Below, piece by piece: positions 21,446-32,113 of a DNA stretch of 64,000 bases. A model generated the notes under the pieces. It had not been told where the DNA came from and searched no databases. It saw only the letters and a list, made by a program, of their open reading frames with translations. Position 1 is the first letter of the stretch; each line of letters begins with the position of its first letter. The DNA comes from Nannobrachium achirus (lineage: Eukaryota; Chordata; Actinopteri; Myctophiformes; Myctophidae). Location of the stretch: positions 62,153,909 to 62,217,908 of the forward strand of contig OY997642.1 of NCBI GenBank assembly GCA_963921795.1. The letters run 5' to 3'. The translations under genes and the position numbers were made by a program.

Positions 21446-21595
21446 GTGTTTTATATCTTTGCTGCCATGAGCTAAAATAACATTGTTTGCTATTTTGAAC
21501 TGAACATAGCTGCCTTGGATCTTTTCTTGGTCCCCCACCTCATCCCAGCACAGTTTTTTGACACCATGGAATGGAACTAGAATTGTTGTTGTCCT

Positions 21596-21610
21596 AATAA
21601 TAACTACATT
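21596..21610. repeat. Right target-site duplication of the Penelope-like insertion
   Basis: AATAATAACTACATT, identical to 19,558-19,572; it defines the insertion as 19,573-21,595. Confidence 0.88.
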
Positions 21611-21629
21611 CAAACTACATAATAACTAC

Positions 21630-22160
21630 TAGGGGTGTAACAATACATTTTAATAGCGATTCGATACATATCACGATACATGGTTGACGATACGATACAT
21701 GAACGATATTGGTTCATTCATGGTGACACGATTCGATTCAATGATTTAAAATCGATATAGTAACTATTTAGCAAAGAAATTAAATCTGTGTGAAAGGTGT
21801 GGATAGTGCAGGTTTTTAAGGGAAACATGTATTATTATGGATATAAATAAGTGATTACCTGATAACAGTGATTATCTGCCAAATACATGGTCATTGTAAG
21901 TTGACAAACATGCACCTTGACATGAACACAAATTAATCGAAAAGTAATTAGACCCCTCCTTTTATTTTTTTCTTCTTAAAAATGCTAAATACAATGCACA
22001 CGTAGGTAGTATCGATACAATCGATTCTTTGCACTGCCGATTCGATACGATACAAAATAAAACGATACGATTTGATTTTAGCTGTTTTTATTTCAATCTA
22101 CTTCGATTTTTTAAGTTAAAAACGATATTTCGATACAGTTACTATATCGTTACACCCCTA
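21630..22160. mobile_element. hAT-type MITE with 8-bp target-site duplication, copy 2
   Basis: TAGGGGTGTAAC and GTTACACCCCTA termini are flanked by perfect ATAACTAC (21,622-21,629 and 22,161-22,168). 531 bp, AT-rich, GATACG-rich, no transposase. Same family as 2,818-3,798. Confidence 0.94.
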
Positions 22161-22169
22161 ATAACTACA

Positions 22170-22599
22170 GTCAAGATTAAAACATGAAACTGGATAGGAC
22201 CGATATAAAATTTAAGCTGAAAATGTGGCTTTTTTCTCTGCGTGCAACTTGTAGCAGAGATGCACTGTGGCACTGTAATGGTTCACCCTTTAACCAGAAG
22301 AATTGAACAATTCTGCAATGTATTATCTAGCCCATCACTTTAAGCCTAATTGACGCCTGTCCGATAATAGTAGGTCTAAAAAAAGAGACAGGTTGCAGCC
22401 GCGGCGCCAGTGTCCATCACCTCTGGCGTTTGTTTATGGCACGTGACGAGGAGCTGTTCCTATGGCGTGTGCCTTCCTGGGTTTTATAGTGCTGGTACTG
22501 GACTCTCTGGACCAGGGGTGGGCAACTTTGATGATGCAGAGGGCCACTATATTTTCACACTCACTCCAGAGGGCCACAATGCATATGCAGTACAGTCAA
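22170..22599. other. Non-coding; contains a hAT-like repeat end
   Basis: CAGGGGTGGGCAACTTTGAT followed by AGAGGGCCAC twice (22,512-22,576) resembles a common vertebrate hAT-derived repeat end. Nothing else recognised. Confidence 0.45.
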
Positions 22600-22665
22600 A
22601 ATAGCCGATCTACAAGCTCAAAACGTGTCGCAGTGCGACGCGTTTTGAGCATGTAGATCGGTAGG
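22600..22665. repeat. AGATCTACAAGCTC hairpin, copy a
   Basis: Arms 22,605-22,632 and 22,634-22,661 match in about 26 of 28 positions: CCGATCTACAAGCTCAAAAC against GTTTTGAGCATGTAGATCGG. Confidence 0.9.
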
Positions 22666-23104
22666 TCGGCATTTCTGCTAGCCTTGGTGACCACCACCAA
22701 GTGTGTCAGCGATATCCATGCACCCTGTGTCGGAGCACCCCCGGTGCATGCAGTTTGCAGATGGCAGGTGACTATAAGCCAAACCCTGCGTTTGTGCCTA
22801 AAAATCCCCTCCTGCACTGCGTCCCTGTGGTCCTGGAGCCCCCCCACTCACACACACACACCTTCTGTTTGGCTAACAGGAGGACCAGCGGTTGCACTGT
22901 CTCGGCCCTGTATACGGGCTCTGAGAGAGTATGTGCGGACCGAGCTTCTTTTGGCCTGGGCCCATCACAGACTTTTCCACTGGTTAGAGGAGGCTATATA
23001 CAGTTGGCCTATACTATTGAGGGTCCATTTGGTTCTATTTGTACACTCTCAGAGTTATTAAATGGAAAAGTTCGAGAACCACCGGTATTGTAATCGCAGA
23101 CGTA

Positions 23105-23460
23105 AAGTCTGCATATGCCAGCTCTAATCGGGAGATAAGCGACCACCAGGTTGCATACACAAACTTTAGAAGGCAATCGTAGCCAATCAGGAGGGAATAT
23201 TGGAAATGGGACAGATCCATGTTGATGATATGACTTTAGAGATACTGTGTGATTTTAGGCCAAAATCTGTAGGAGCAGTGTCCAAAAATGTGTTTTGCAA
23301 AAATTGGCCTGGTGGTGGCGCTAGAAGAGGGCCATGTGAGAAATGAGGGAGGTCGTGGGGTGGAGGTCGTGGTTTGCCATCCAAGGAGTGTGTGTGAAAA
23401 GTTTGGCATTGATAGGGCCAACGGTGGCAGAGATATGACTAGGGCAAAAGTGTGACGTGC
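23105..23460. repeat. 'GCGCCACCATGAGGC' family, third cluster
   Basis: GGGAGATAAGCGACC, CAATCAGGAGGGAATATTGG, GTAGGAGCAGTGTCCAAAAA and GGTGGCGCTAGAAGAGGGCC match the copies at 17.9 and 50.9 kb. Confidence 0.75.
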
Positions 23461-23736
23461 CGGACAGACAGACTGACAGACTGTAACTGCGACATGATGG
23501 TCGCAACAATATTGGATCCGGTTCCCCATTTAGAACCATGAACCTCCATTTAGCTGTCTGACTCGTTCCCTGGGTGGGTGGGTGGGTGAGTGAGTGAGTG
23601 AAGGCAGGGAGAGAAAGTACATCGCTGTCTCCACCACCTTGCACGAGGCGCATGGGGAGGAAGTGACCGGTTGAGGTTATACAATGAAACACAAGTGTTT
23701 CGTATGAAACACCTGTTTGTTAAGAATCGGAAGGAA

Positions 23737-23905
23737 GCACTCCACTCCTATGGGTGTCGCTAGCGGCAGCCAAGAATAACAGAATCACTCACATAAACTC
23801 CCGTAGGACGATTCCCATTGGCCGAAGGGTATGTCCGTCAAATGACGTACCCGCCTGGAGGCGGATCCCTATAAATTCCCCATCCACCGGATGTTCCCCC
23901 TCTTT
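23737..23905. repeat. DIRS left inverted terminal repeat
   Basis: Reverse complement of 29,685-29,851; shared blocks include TATGGGTGTCGCTAGCGGCA and CCCGCCTGGAGGCGGATCCC. Confidence 0.9.
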
Positions 23906-23942
23906 GAGAGAGCTCTGCGCAAACTCACGAACAGGGTCTCAC

Positions 23943-24041
23943 CGGAGTGGAGTGCTTCCTTCCGATTCTTAACAAACAGGTGTTTCATACGAAACACTTG
24001 TGTTTGTTTACGAATCTCCAGTCAGCACTCCACTCCTATGG
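23943..24041. repeat. DIRS internal complementary region
   Basis: GGAGTGGAGTGCTTCCTTCC complements the left outer end and TTTACGAATCTCCAGTCAGC complements the right outer end. The two are joined through AACACTTGTGTTTG, as expected of the template used to complete both termini. Confidence 0.85.
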
Positions 24042-24099
24042 GAAACATAAACTCCCGGACGTGGAAACGAACCAACAGGAATTAAGGAACCCTTACAGA

Positions 24100-24740
24100 C
24101 TAGGCCCACCAGAACTTGAGGTGAGGTTTAAGTAAGACCTTACGGTCATCGCCCGAAAACCTCATACAGCCCTCATCTACAGAAAGAGCATGAAGGTCAC
24201 TGACCCTCTTGGCTGTAGTCAGAGCCAGGAGAAGAGCCGTCTTAAAGCTAAGAAGCTTCAAGGAGATAGACTCCAAAGGCTCAAAAGGAGCCTGACTCAG
24301 ACCCCGTAGGACCACCTCAAGATCCCATGAGGGGACCAACGGTCTAGCTGCAGAAGCGTCCCGCTTGACCCCAGCCAGAAACTGAGACACCCAAGGGTTC
24401 TTAGAAGGTTTAGAACCCTCAAGGCCATTGTGGCAGACATCAATGGCAGCCACATAGCCCCTAAGAGTAGAGGCTGCTAGCTTCTGGACCACACAGGACT
24501 GCAGAAAGTCCAAAAGGTCTTTCAAGGACGCAGAAGCCGGAACCACCGAAGGGCGGTTCGACCTGCACCAGGAGACGAAGGCCTCCCATTTACCCCTGTA
24601 CACTTCTAGAGTACCAGGAGCTCTGGCCCTCTGCATCGTGTCTATGACTGCAGTGGCCAGGCCGGCAGCCCTCAGCCTCTCCCTTTCAGGATGCAGACCC
24701 ACAGGTCTAGGCGCTGGGGGTCCGGATGGAAAATCTCCTG
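24100..24740 (-). pseudogene. DIRS tyrosine recombinase, C-terminally truncated
   Basis: About 212 codons: a SAM-like N-terminal core-binding domain (TLEVYRGKWEAFVSWC, AASTLRGYVAAIDVCH) and the first catalytic Arg region (LALTTAKRVSDLHALSV). The frame stops after LLKPHLKFWWA, directly before the internal complementary region. The expected HxxR and nucleophilic Tyr segments are absent, so this copy cannot supply recombinase. It overlaps the RT/RNase H frame, as is usual in DIRS. Confidence 0.88.
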
Positions 24741-27400
24741 GTTCGCCTGGCTCACCAGATCCCTGAGTAGGGGCAGGCGCCAAGGCCGACCGACCAGGAG
24801 AGGTGCTATCAGGGAACTCCAAGTCCCCTGACTCGGCGCCACCAAGAGCAACTCCAGGGAGTAACGTCTGACCCTCTCGAGGGTCGGACGAATCAGCTCT
24901 AGCGGTGGAAAGGCATACAGAAGGCCCCGCGGCCAGCTGCGAGACAGAGCGTCCAGGCCCAGTGGGGGAGTCCCCGTCAGGCCAAAGAACAGAGAACACT
25001 TCGCGTTCTCTGACGACGCGAACAAGTCTGCCACCGGGTGGCCAAACCTGAGCCAGATCTCCTCCGCCACTGAAGGGCGGAGAGACCAGTTCTCGTAACG
25101 TGGTTCCCCCCTGGACAGCAGATCTGCTCCGCTGTTCAGGAGGCCTGGAACATGAGAGGCCCTGATCGACTGAAGTCGACCATGGCACCACAGTGTCAGG
25201 TCCCGAGCTAACCTGTCTAGCTCCCGGGACCTCAGCCCCCCCTGTTTGTTGACATAACACATCGTTGTGGTGTTGTCCGTCCTGACGAGGACGTGCCAAC
25301 CTAGGATCAGGGGTTCGAAGTGACGAAGGGCCAGCATCACCGCCATCAACTCCAGGTAGTTGATATGGTGGTGTCGCATCTCCGGGCCCCAAAGGCCCCG
25401 TGCTGTGCGACCTTCTAAGGTCGCGCCCCAGCCTGAAAGGCTGGCGTCCGAGGTGATCACCTTGCGGTGAATCACCTCTCCCATTCTGACTCCGGCCGAC
25501 AGGAAGTCGGCTCGCCGCCTGGGTAGCAGCGCCTCCACAGCCCTGAAAGGGACCTGCACCAGAGCGCGACCCTCGGTGGACGGGATCCGAAGGGATAACA
25601 TCCACCTTTGAAACTGTCTCATGTGGAAACGTCCTAGCTGCACCAGGTGCAGGACTGAGGCCATGAAGCCCGTGAGGCGCATGACCTTTTCGTAACGGAC
25701 TGAGTTCCCCGTTTGGAAGAGGGCTGCACAGGAGAGAAACTTCTCTATCCTCTCCTGCGAGGGACGGGCGATCATTGACTGTGAGTCCAGAATGGTCCCC
25801 AGAAAGGTGGTTCTCTGTGAGGGTGTGAGAGCACTTTTCTCTAGATTGACGCAAAACCCCAGAGACTGTAGGTGGTCCATGACCAACCTGGTGTGACGCG
25901 CCGCCTCCTGCTCGGAGCTCGCGCAAATCAACCAGTCGTCCAGGTAGTTTGCAATCCTGATGCCCTGGCCGTCTTGGTCACTAGAACGAAGACACGGGGG
26001 CTCAGCGACAAGCCGAAGGGGAGAACTGTGTACTCGTACACTTTCCCCTGGAAGGCGAACCTGAGGAATTTTCGGTGAGGAGGATAGATGGAGACGTGTG
26101 TGTACGCGTCTCTTAGATCCAGAGAGGTGAACCAGTCGTTCACTCTCACCGAACGCAGCAGGCTGGCAGCAGTCAGCATCTTGAATTTGAAGGTTTTCAG
26201 ATACTGATTCAAAACACTTAGGTTTAGAATGGGCCGAAGCCCTCCCGTCTTCTTGGGCACGAGGAAGTAGGTGGAGTAGAACCCCAGCCGAGTCTCGTTT
26301 CGAGAGACCTCCCTTACTGCGCCTTTGAGAAGAAGGGCTTGTATTTCCTTTCGTAACGCGGCCGCCTTGCGGCCCTTCTCCCTGGTGAAGAGAACTTTGG
26401 AAGTTAGAGGGGGGGATTTGTAGAATTGAATCCTGTAGCCCCTTCTTAGGGTGCGAGAGATCCAAGGGTTTGGATTGCACCGTTTCCATTGCGAAAAGCA
26501 GTCTGCCAGGGGAGTGTAGAGAGGAAGATTGGACGGCACCGCCCTAGCGGGATGCCCGGTGTCGTTTACCGAGCGCCTCTTGAGGGGCCTTGCTTTCGTC
26601 GACACGTCCTGACGTGATGACGTCGGGAGGGCGTGAGACGCTCTCCTCGGCGGAGCCGGAGGGGAAAACGAGCGCTCCTCTGACCCCAGCGGAGCCGGGG
26701 GAGGAAGCGAACGTACCCCGGGAACCAGCGGGGCCGGGGGAGAGAACGAGCGCGCCTCGGGGCTCGGCGGAGCTGGAGAGGGAGAGGAAAACAAGCGCTC
26801 CCGCTGCCGAGTGGCCGCCCGGGCGGGACGGCCAGAACGACGGACCGAGTGCACCTGAAGAGGAACGGTCACGTGGTTCGAAGCTAGCGGTGCTGGAACA
26901 GAGGGTAAAGGAACTTTTCTGATCTTTGCCCGAGGAGGGCCTAAAGGAAACGTCTCCAAAACCCGCGGAGACGGACGTTTTAACTTTAGCTCGTTTGGCC
27001 TGACTGAAAACGTCCCGAGAGGGCTCATAGATACCTTTAGCAGAGAGTCTTGCTCTGGAGAAAGGAGTGACCCTGGAACAGTTAGAGAGTGTGGAGGGGA
27101 AGCTGTGCTGCTCTCTAGTGGAGAACCGTGAGAAGGAGGAATTACACTGGGAAAAAGCATCTGAATAGGCTGTGACCCTGTACCTTTTAGAGCAGCTGTG
27201 TGTGGACTGTGTGTCCGTGAAGTTAGCAGATTGTGAGGAAGAGCCCGAAGGGGCTGACAATCTAGAGCTACTTGTGTCGATCGTGCGAGAGGAAGAACCA
27301 CACAATTTTTGGGCACACACATTTTTACTGTCATTTTTTGTGGAGACAATATTGCGACAGAACCAGCAGGAGGCCGAGTTACAGGTTTTGAATAAAACAA
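24672..27400 (-). pseudogene. DIRS reverse transcriptase-RNase H, one frameshift
   Basis: Frame 1 (27,400-25,928) holds a long Pro/Ser-rich linker with repeated SPPAPL units, then RT motifs GGLRPILNLSVLNQYL, WFTSLDLRDAYTHV and VLPFGLSLSPRVF. Frame 2 (from about 25,990 to 24,672) continues with the catalytic YLDDWLIC (about 25,930-25,950), the RNase H residues in ITSDASLSGWGA, YLELMAV and RTDNTTT, and a conserved C-terminal pol region. The frame switch near 25,980 falls between PFGL and YLDD, in a stretch shortened relative to what DIRS RTs normally have there, so a small deletion is likely. Catalytic residues are otherwise intact. Confidence 0.9.
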
Positions 27401-27437
27401 ACTTCTTAATGACCCCTGCTTTCCCCTCCCCAGAGTG

Positions 27438-29412
27438 TCACTTGCGCTGAGACTTTCCGCTGCCCCTCGCGGAGCGGTAAGGCTGGCGCTGGGGGTTTTC
27501 CTCCCTGGGCCTCTGAGTGGGCGGCTCCTGGCTTGGATGGCGGCGGGCCGTCTTGGAGGAAGACCTGGAGCTAGAGGAGGCTGAGGTCTTGGAGCCCTTA
27601 TTCTTGCTCTGGGAGCGGGAGGCTCTTGGCTTGGAGGCTGCCTGGGCGTAGGAGCCTCTAGTGGCCTGTGGCTGGAACAGGGGGCCCCGGCTGTGAGGGG
27701 GGGGCATCAAGTCCTGTACAATCTCCAGGGTTTCCTTGCGGGCTGCCGCCTGTCTCTGGAAAACCTGGTAGCCGTCCGCCATGATTTCTCTGGGAGAGCT
27801 GGGGAGCTTGAGGAGCTCCTCTCTCTCCTCGAATTCCTTTGCCGCGGCGACTGGATAGAGCCAGCGGAGAGCCTGCTGTTGCATGATGAGGTCCATAGCA
27901 CGACCTGCCCAGGAGATGGCATGGAAGTTGGCATCTATCATGTGGTCCACCGAGGCCAGGAGTTCTGTGGCAACAGCAGGAGGCAGGGAGCCGGATGCAT
28001 TCTGGATTTGTTTCTGAATGTAGGCTCCCAAGAGACCAGTGACGTTCAGGTCCCTAGCAGAGTGGCCGATGGACCTGTAGGTGTCACGTGCGCCCTTGGA
28101 CATCTGGTCTTCAAAGCTGTCGACCAGCTTGGGGGCGGGTCTCAGGATGAAGGGCCCCTTAGGGGCCTTGGGGTTCTTTTTGAAGAACTTGGCCTGAAGA
28201 GTAGCGGCCAGAGTCGGGCTGATCTTGGGGCAGGAAGGGACTCCGATCTCTGGTCCTCCCACGAACTCCGAAGAATAGGGGAGTTTGTCTGGGTCCCAGT
28301 GCTTCTCCCAGGTTTCGTGCAGTGCCTCTTGGAAACCGGGGATCTGAGGAAGCATGCACATCACCTGCGGGGGGGGGGGGGGCTTGGCGAGCCTTCCCTA
28401 GGCGGTGCACCTTGGCCTTCTCTGCCTGTGGAGCGAAGGCAACAGGCAGCTCCAGGTACCTGGTGGCTCTCTCTAGTACACTCCAGGCCTCCGGAAGAGG
28501 AGGGGGGCCCTGGGAGGAGGAGCTCGCGTTGTTGGGTCTTGGAATGGCGCCTGAGGAGGCAGGAGCGGGACCCAAGGAGCTCCGAGAGGAGGTCTGAGAG
28601 GCGGAGAGGACCGCATCAGACCCAACAGCTCCCCCTGAAGGAGAGGGAGGGGGAGCCTGTCCCTCCGTGGTCACCTGGGAGGCCGGCAGCTGACCAGAGG
28701 CAACAGGGGAGGAAGCGGAGCCTTCCTGCATAGCATGCTCTGGAGCCCCCGCCGCTGGGGGGGCGGCTGTTGGACCTGGGGTGGTAGCCCCAGCCGTGGC
28801 GGCAACCGAAGGGAAGACGGACAGGGGGGAATCAGTCTCGGGGATAGAGATGATGATCTCCGGTTCCACCGACTGTGTGTCCATCTGTTCCACTTGAGGA
28901 GCGTTGTCCTCCTCACCCTCGGCGACCTCCGCCCCAGCCTCCTCGTCGTCGTCGAATTCTTCATCCGACCAGCGTCTGAAGAGGCTCTGGGTGAAGTCCG
29001 GGCCTGAGTCACTGCTGCCCCCGCTGGAATAGGAGAGAGCAGGGGAGGGAGAACGGCGGCGCCGGGTGGGAGGGGTGGAGGATGAGGCCTGCATCCCCCG
29101 TCGTCCTGAAGAGGTACCGGGGGGAGAGGCATGTGGTTCCACGGTCCCTGGAGAGGGGCCTGGCTGGAACGCCGCCATGATGTTGAAGAGACTAGCCGCT
29201 TGCGCGGCGTGTCGTTGCCTAATCAGCACCGGAGTGCGGAGGCAGTCGCTGCAGGTCGGTTCGGGCAACAGGCTGTCGGCGGCATGGGCCCAGTGCCTGC
29301 AGCGTACACAACGTTGGTGCAAGTCCACCGACTCCAGGAGAAAGGGGCAACTCGGAGTGGTGCATGCACGGCCGGCGGGCGTGGAGCTAGCCGTAGCCAT
29401 CACTGTTAACAC
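27438..29412 (-). pseudogene. DIRS gag-like ORF1, frameshifted in a G-run
   Basis: N-terminal part (29,412 to about 28,383) has Cys/His clusters (CTTPSCPF, RCVRCRHWAH, CSDC) and a low-complexity Ser/Pro/acidic stretch (EEFDDDEEAG). The C-terminal part (about 28,368 to 27,438) reads IPGFQEALHETWEKHWDPD through a globular region to a Lys/Arg/Ser-rich tail (SRSQSKNKGSK). The two are joined only by a shift in the 14-base G-run at 28,369-28,382. Together they give roughly 650 residues. A structural, nucleic-acid-binding role is inferred from position and composition. Confidence 0.8.
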
Positions 29413-29684
29413 AAGCTAACAAGCTAACAAGAAACGCTAACAAGGCTGCGAGCGTAAACAAGCTAACGAGGCTAGCGAGCTAACAGAGAACAATATACAG
29501 AAGAGCGAAGAGAAGAAAGGATTGAGTCTCGAAACCGGGTGGCTCGACCTTACTTGCCAAAGTCAGTTCAGACGAGACGAATCTTTGAGGAACGTAGATA
29601 AATACTTTAGGAACTTCTTAATGCTGAAGACTTCGTTGGAGCGAGTGAGTGAAACAAGCTATCCAGTTGAAGCGGAAAGCGAAA

Positions 29685-29851
29685 AGAGGGGGAACATCCG
29701 GTGGATGGGGAATTTATAGGGATCCGCCTCCAGGCGGGTACGTCATTTGACGGACATACCCTTCGGCCAATGGGAATCGTCCTACGGGAGTTTATGTGAG
29801 TGATTCTGTTATTCTTGGCTGCCGCTAGCGACACCCATAGGAGTGGAGTGC
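29685..29851. repeat. DIRS right inverted terminal repeat
   Basis: Reverse complement of 23,737-23,905. The outer tail TGACTGGAGATTCGTAAACA differs from the left end and is represented in the internal complementary region. Confidence 0.9.
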
Positions 29852-29920
29852 TGACTGGAGATTCGTAAACAAACCCTGGGTTTTCCCCCTACGCATTGGC
29901 CACATGATCACAGCCCCCTG

Positions 29921-30420
29921 CAGTGGTGGAAAAAAGTACTCAAATGTTTTACTTAAGTAAAAGTATCAATACTGCAATGCAGAAATACTCTGTTACAAGT
30001 AAAAGTCTTGGATTTCAAAATGTACTTGAGAGTATAGTACAAAAGTATGCAGCATCAAAATGTACCCATTATGCAGAATGTCCCATTTCAAGTTTCACTT
30101 TCATTTTCAAATGTAGAAAAATATTTTAAAAGCCATAAGCCATAATGTGACACATTGTGAGCTTATAGATCGATGTTCAAATGGCCAAAATGTATAGGGT
30201 TGAAGGTTTTGTAATAATAATAATCAATCTACAAAGTAACTAGTGAATAAAGTTTTCAAATAAATGTAGTGGAGTGAAAGTGCAATATTTGGATCCGAGA
30301 TGTAGTGGAGTAGAAGTAAACATACTGGAAACTGGAAATAGGCCTACAACTAAATGTAAAATCGTATTTAAGTAGGCCTACAGTACTTGAGTAAATGTAC
30401 TTAGTTACTTTCCACCACAG
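29921..30420. mobile_element. Non-autonomous element with CAGTGGTGGAAA...TTTCCACCAC ends
   Basis: Starts CAGTGGTGGAAAAAAGTACT and ends AGTTACTTTCCACCAC. The AT-rich interior has AAGTAAAAGTATCAATACTG. A very common fish repeat; hAT-like ends, but I cannot see a convincing target duplication. It holds a half hairpin motif (TGTGAGCTTATAGATCGAT, 30,156). Confidence 0.7.
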
Positions 30421-30599
30421 CTTGCAGGTCTGTAACTGTGAGAGTGTACAAATGGAACCAAATGGACTCGGGATAGAATTTGGGGTCCCACAAATTTAGG
30501 TTCCCACAGAACCTTGTTGTGGTTAGTTGAAAGGAACAAGTGAATTTTCATTTTTCCCCGACTGACAACCTGACCAAAACATGCCTACTGGTTCCAACT

Positions 30600-30600
<1 letters not shown>

Positions 30601-30680
<80 letters not shown>
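30601..30680. repeat. (AC)n microsatellite
   Basis: About 40 uninterrupted AC units. Confidence 0.96.
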
Positions 30681-30682
<2 letters not shown>

Positions 30683-30756
30683 CCTGAATTGTTGCCCTCC
30701 AAACTCTCCTATCTAGCTCTACAGCATTAGAGCTAAGATGTCGCTTATAAGAGTTT

Positions 30757-30818
30757 CTTCTTTTCTTTTCTTTTCTTTTCTTTTCTTTTCTTTTCTTTTC
30801 TTTTCTTTTCTTTTTTTT
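30757..30818. repeat. (TTTCT)n microsatellite
   Basis: Pentanucleotide TTTTC repeat of about eleven units ending in a T-run. Confidence 0.95.
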
Positions 30819-30896
30819 GAGTGAGCATCCTGTTACGGGCTTGTTTTATAAGAACAGAGAGGAGTGTGCGCTTAGCAAGCTAGTTAATAGGTCTCC

Positions 30897-30966
30897 ACAC
30901 ACGCACGCACACACACACACACACGCGCGCACGCACACGCACACGCACACACACACACACACACAC
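30897..30966. repeat. (CA)n/(CG) microsatellite
   Basis: Alternating purine-pyrimidine tract with GCGC interruptions. Confidence 0.93.
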
Positions 30967-31786
30967 GAGCAGGAGGTTCAGGAAATGTTACTTATTGTTA
31001 GCCTGATTTCAGACTCAGCTCACGCTTTAGTCTGAAACTGTGCTCCATTCTGAGCGATTTACGGGGGACTTTTTTGCGAGCGTGCACGCGCGTGTCCGCG
31101 CGCGAGTGATCGCGACGCACGTTGATCGAGACGCACGGTGGACGCGACGCACCGTCGGGGAGTGTGTGTGTGATTGTGTGTGTGTCTCTGTCTGTGCCAG
31201 TGACTGCTTCCACACAGAACTGTGACCAGAAACTTGTAATCAACATTAAACAGCTTGGTGAAATCAGTGCGCTCGTGCGTGTGTGTGTGTGTGCCTTCCT
31301 CTGTGTGTGTGAACTTCGTTTGAATCGTTTCAACTGCTGCGCGGATTGGATATTCGTTAGACCCACCCCACCCCCACCCCCACCCCGCGCGCTCATTGGA
31401 CAGCCGAAAATAAAAACCGATTCATGTACTAAGCTCCAGACCAGAGAAAGAGTCCACTCTGAGAGTGGGCGGGGTCTCTGGTCTGAAGCAGGCTAACTTA
31501 TTGTGGTCAAATCGCTCTGCTTCAGTATGCAGGTGGCGTAGGGGAGGGGGATGCTCTTACATCTCGATATGACACGTTGAATAAATATTTGAATCATATC
31601 TTTCTAATGTGTTTATAACATTAAACGGTCTTGCAGATAGACTGGCGTACACAGTATTTGCTATAGTCTCCACATTGATCTGTTACAAACATGCACTGTA
31701 TGAGTGTGACGTCTCTCTGTCGAGTGGAAACCTCATATGTCCAAAACTGTTCCTTTCCAGGATTCAAAATTCTAAAGCATCAGCAG
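30967..31786. other. No gene seen; GC/CG-rich and TG-rich low-complexity sequence
   Basis: 31,070-31,160 is CpG-rich (GCACGCGCGTGTCCGCGCGC). AGTCTGAAAC near 31,030 and GGTCTGAAGCAGGCTAA near 31,480 are weakly inverted. Frames here lack recognisable domains. Confidence 0.4.
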
Positions 31787-31826
31787 TAGCAGATCCACAA
31801 GCTCAAAACCGAGCTTGTTGATACAT
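31787..31826. repeat. AGATCTACAAGCTC hairpin, copy g
   Basis: GCAGATCCACAAGCTC is followed 6 nt later by GAGCTTGTTGAT. Confidence 0.65.
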
Positions 31827-32060
31827 TTGATGCTTTTGTATGACGCTGTAGTAAGTAGTTAATTTTACGGGGGGAAAAAAACACAAAAGGTCACAAATTG
31901 GAGTTAGGGTTAGGTAAGTTTCTGCCCGACAACAGTGATATTTGTAATCCGTCACTGTCCAGGCAGAAACCTCGTATCTCCAAGTATGACATGTGTATGC
32001 ATTTTGGTAAACTAAAGCCTCACTTCATCACACAAAAGTGTCTCAAAAAAGTATTGGAAA

Positions 32061-32113
32061 TAGCAGATCTACAAGCACACAACGCCTCGCGTTGTGTGCT
32101 TGTAGATCACTAC
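32061..32113. repeat. AGATCTACAAGCTC hairpin, copy b (perfect arms)
   Basis: GATCTACAAGCACACAACGC (32,066-32,085) and GCGTTGTGTGCTTGTAGATC (32,089-32,108) are exact reverse complements with a 3-base loop. Confidence 0.95.

Larger units (their letters stand above)
23687..29875 (-). mobile_element. DIRS-type tyrosine-recombinase retrotransposon
   Basis: About 6.2 kb on the minus strand. Inverted terminal repeats occupy 23,737-23,905 and 29,685-29,851. An internal complementary region at about 23,943-24,041 joins the reverse complements of both outer ends. Order along the element is gag-like ORF, RT/RNase H, tyrosine recombinase. This combination is diagnostic of DIRS elements, which integrate through a circular intermediate without target duplication. 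Breaks: frameshift in a G-run (28,369-28,382), RT frameshift near 25,980 and loss of the recombinase C-terminus. Confidence 0.92.

Noticed and set aside
24740..25926. N-terminal 400 codons of the 608-codon minus-strand frame as recombinase
   Set aside because: They overlap the RT/RNase H coding frame, have no domain of their own and are an out-of-frame shadow. Only the last ~212 codons are recombinase.
27693..28733. 346-codon plus-strand frame antisense to DIRS gag
   Set aside because: It is antisense to a GC-rich coding sequence, with no recognisable domain.
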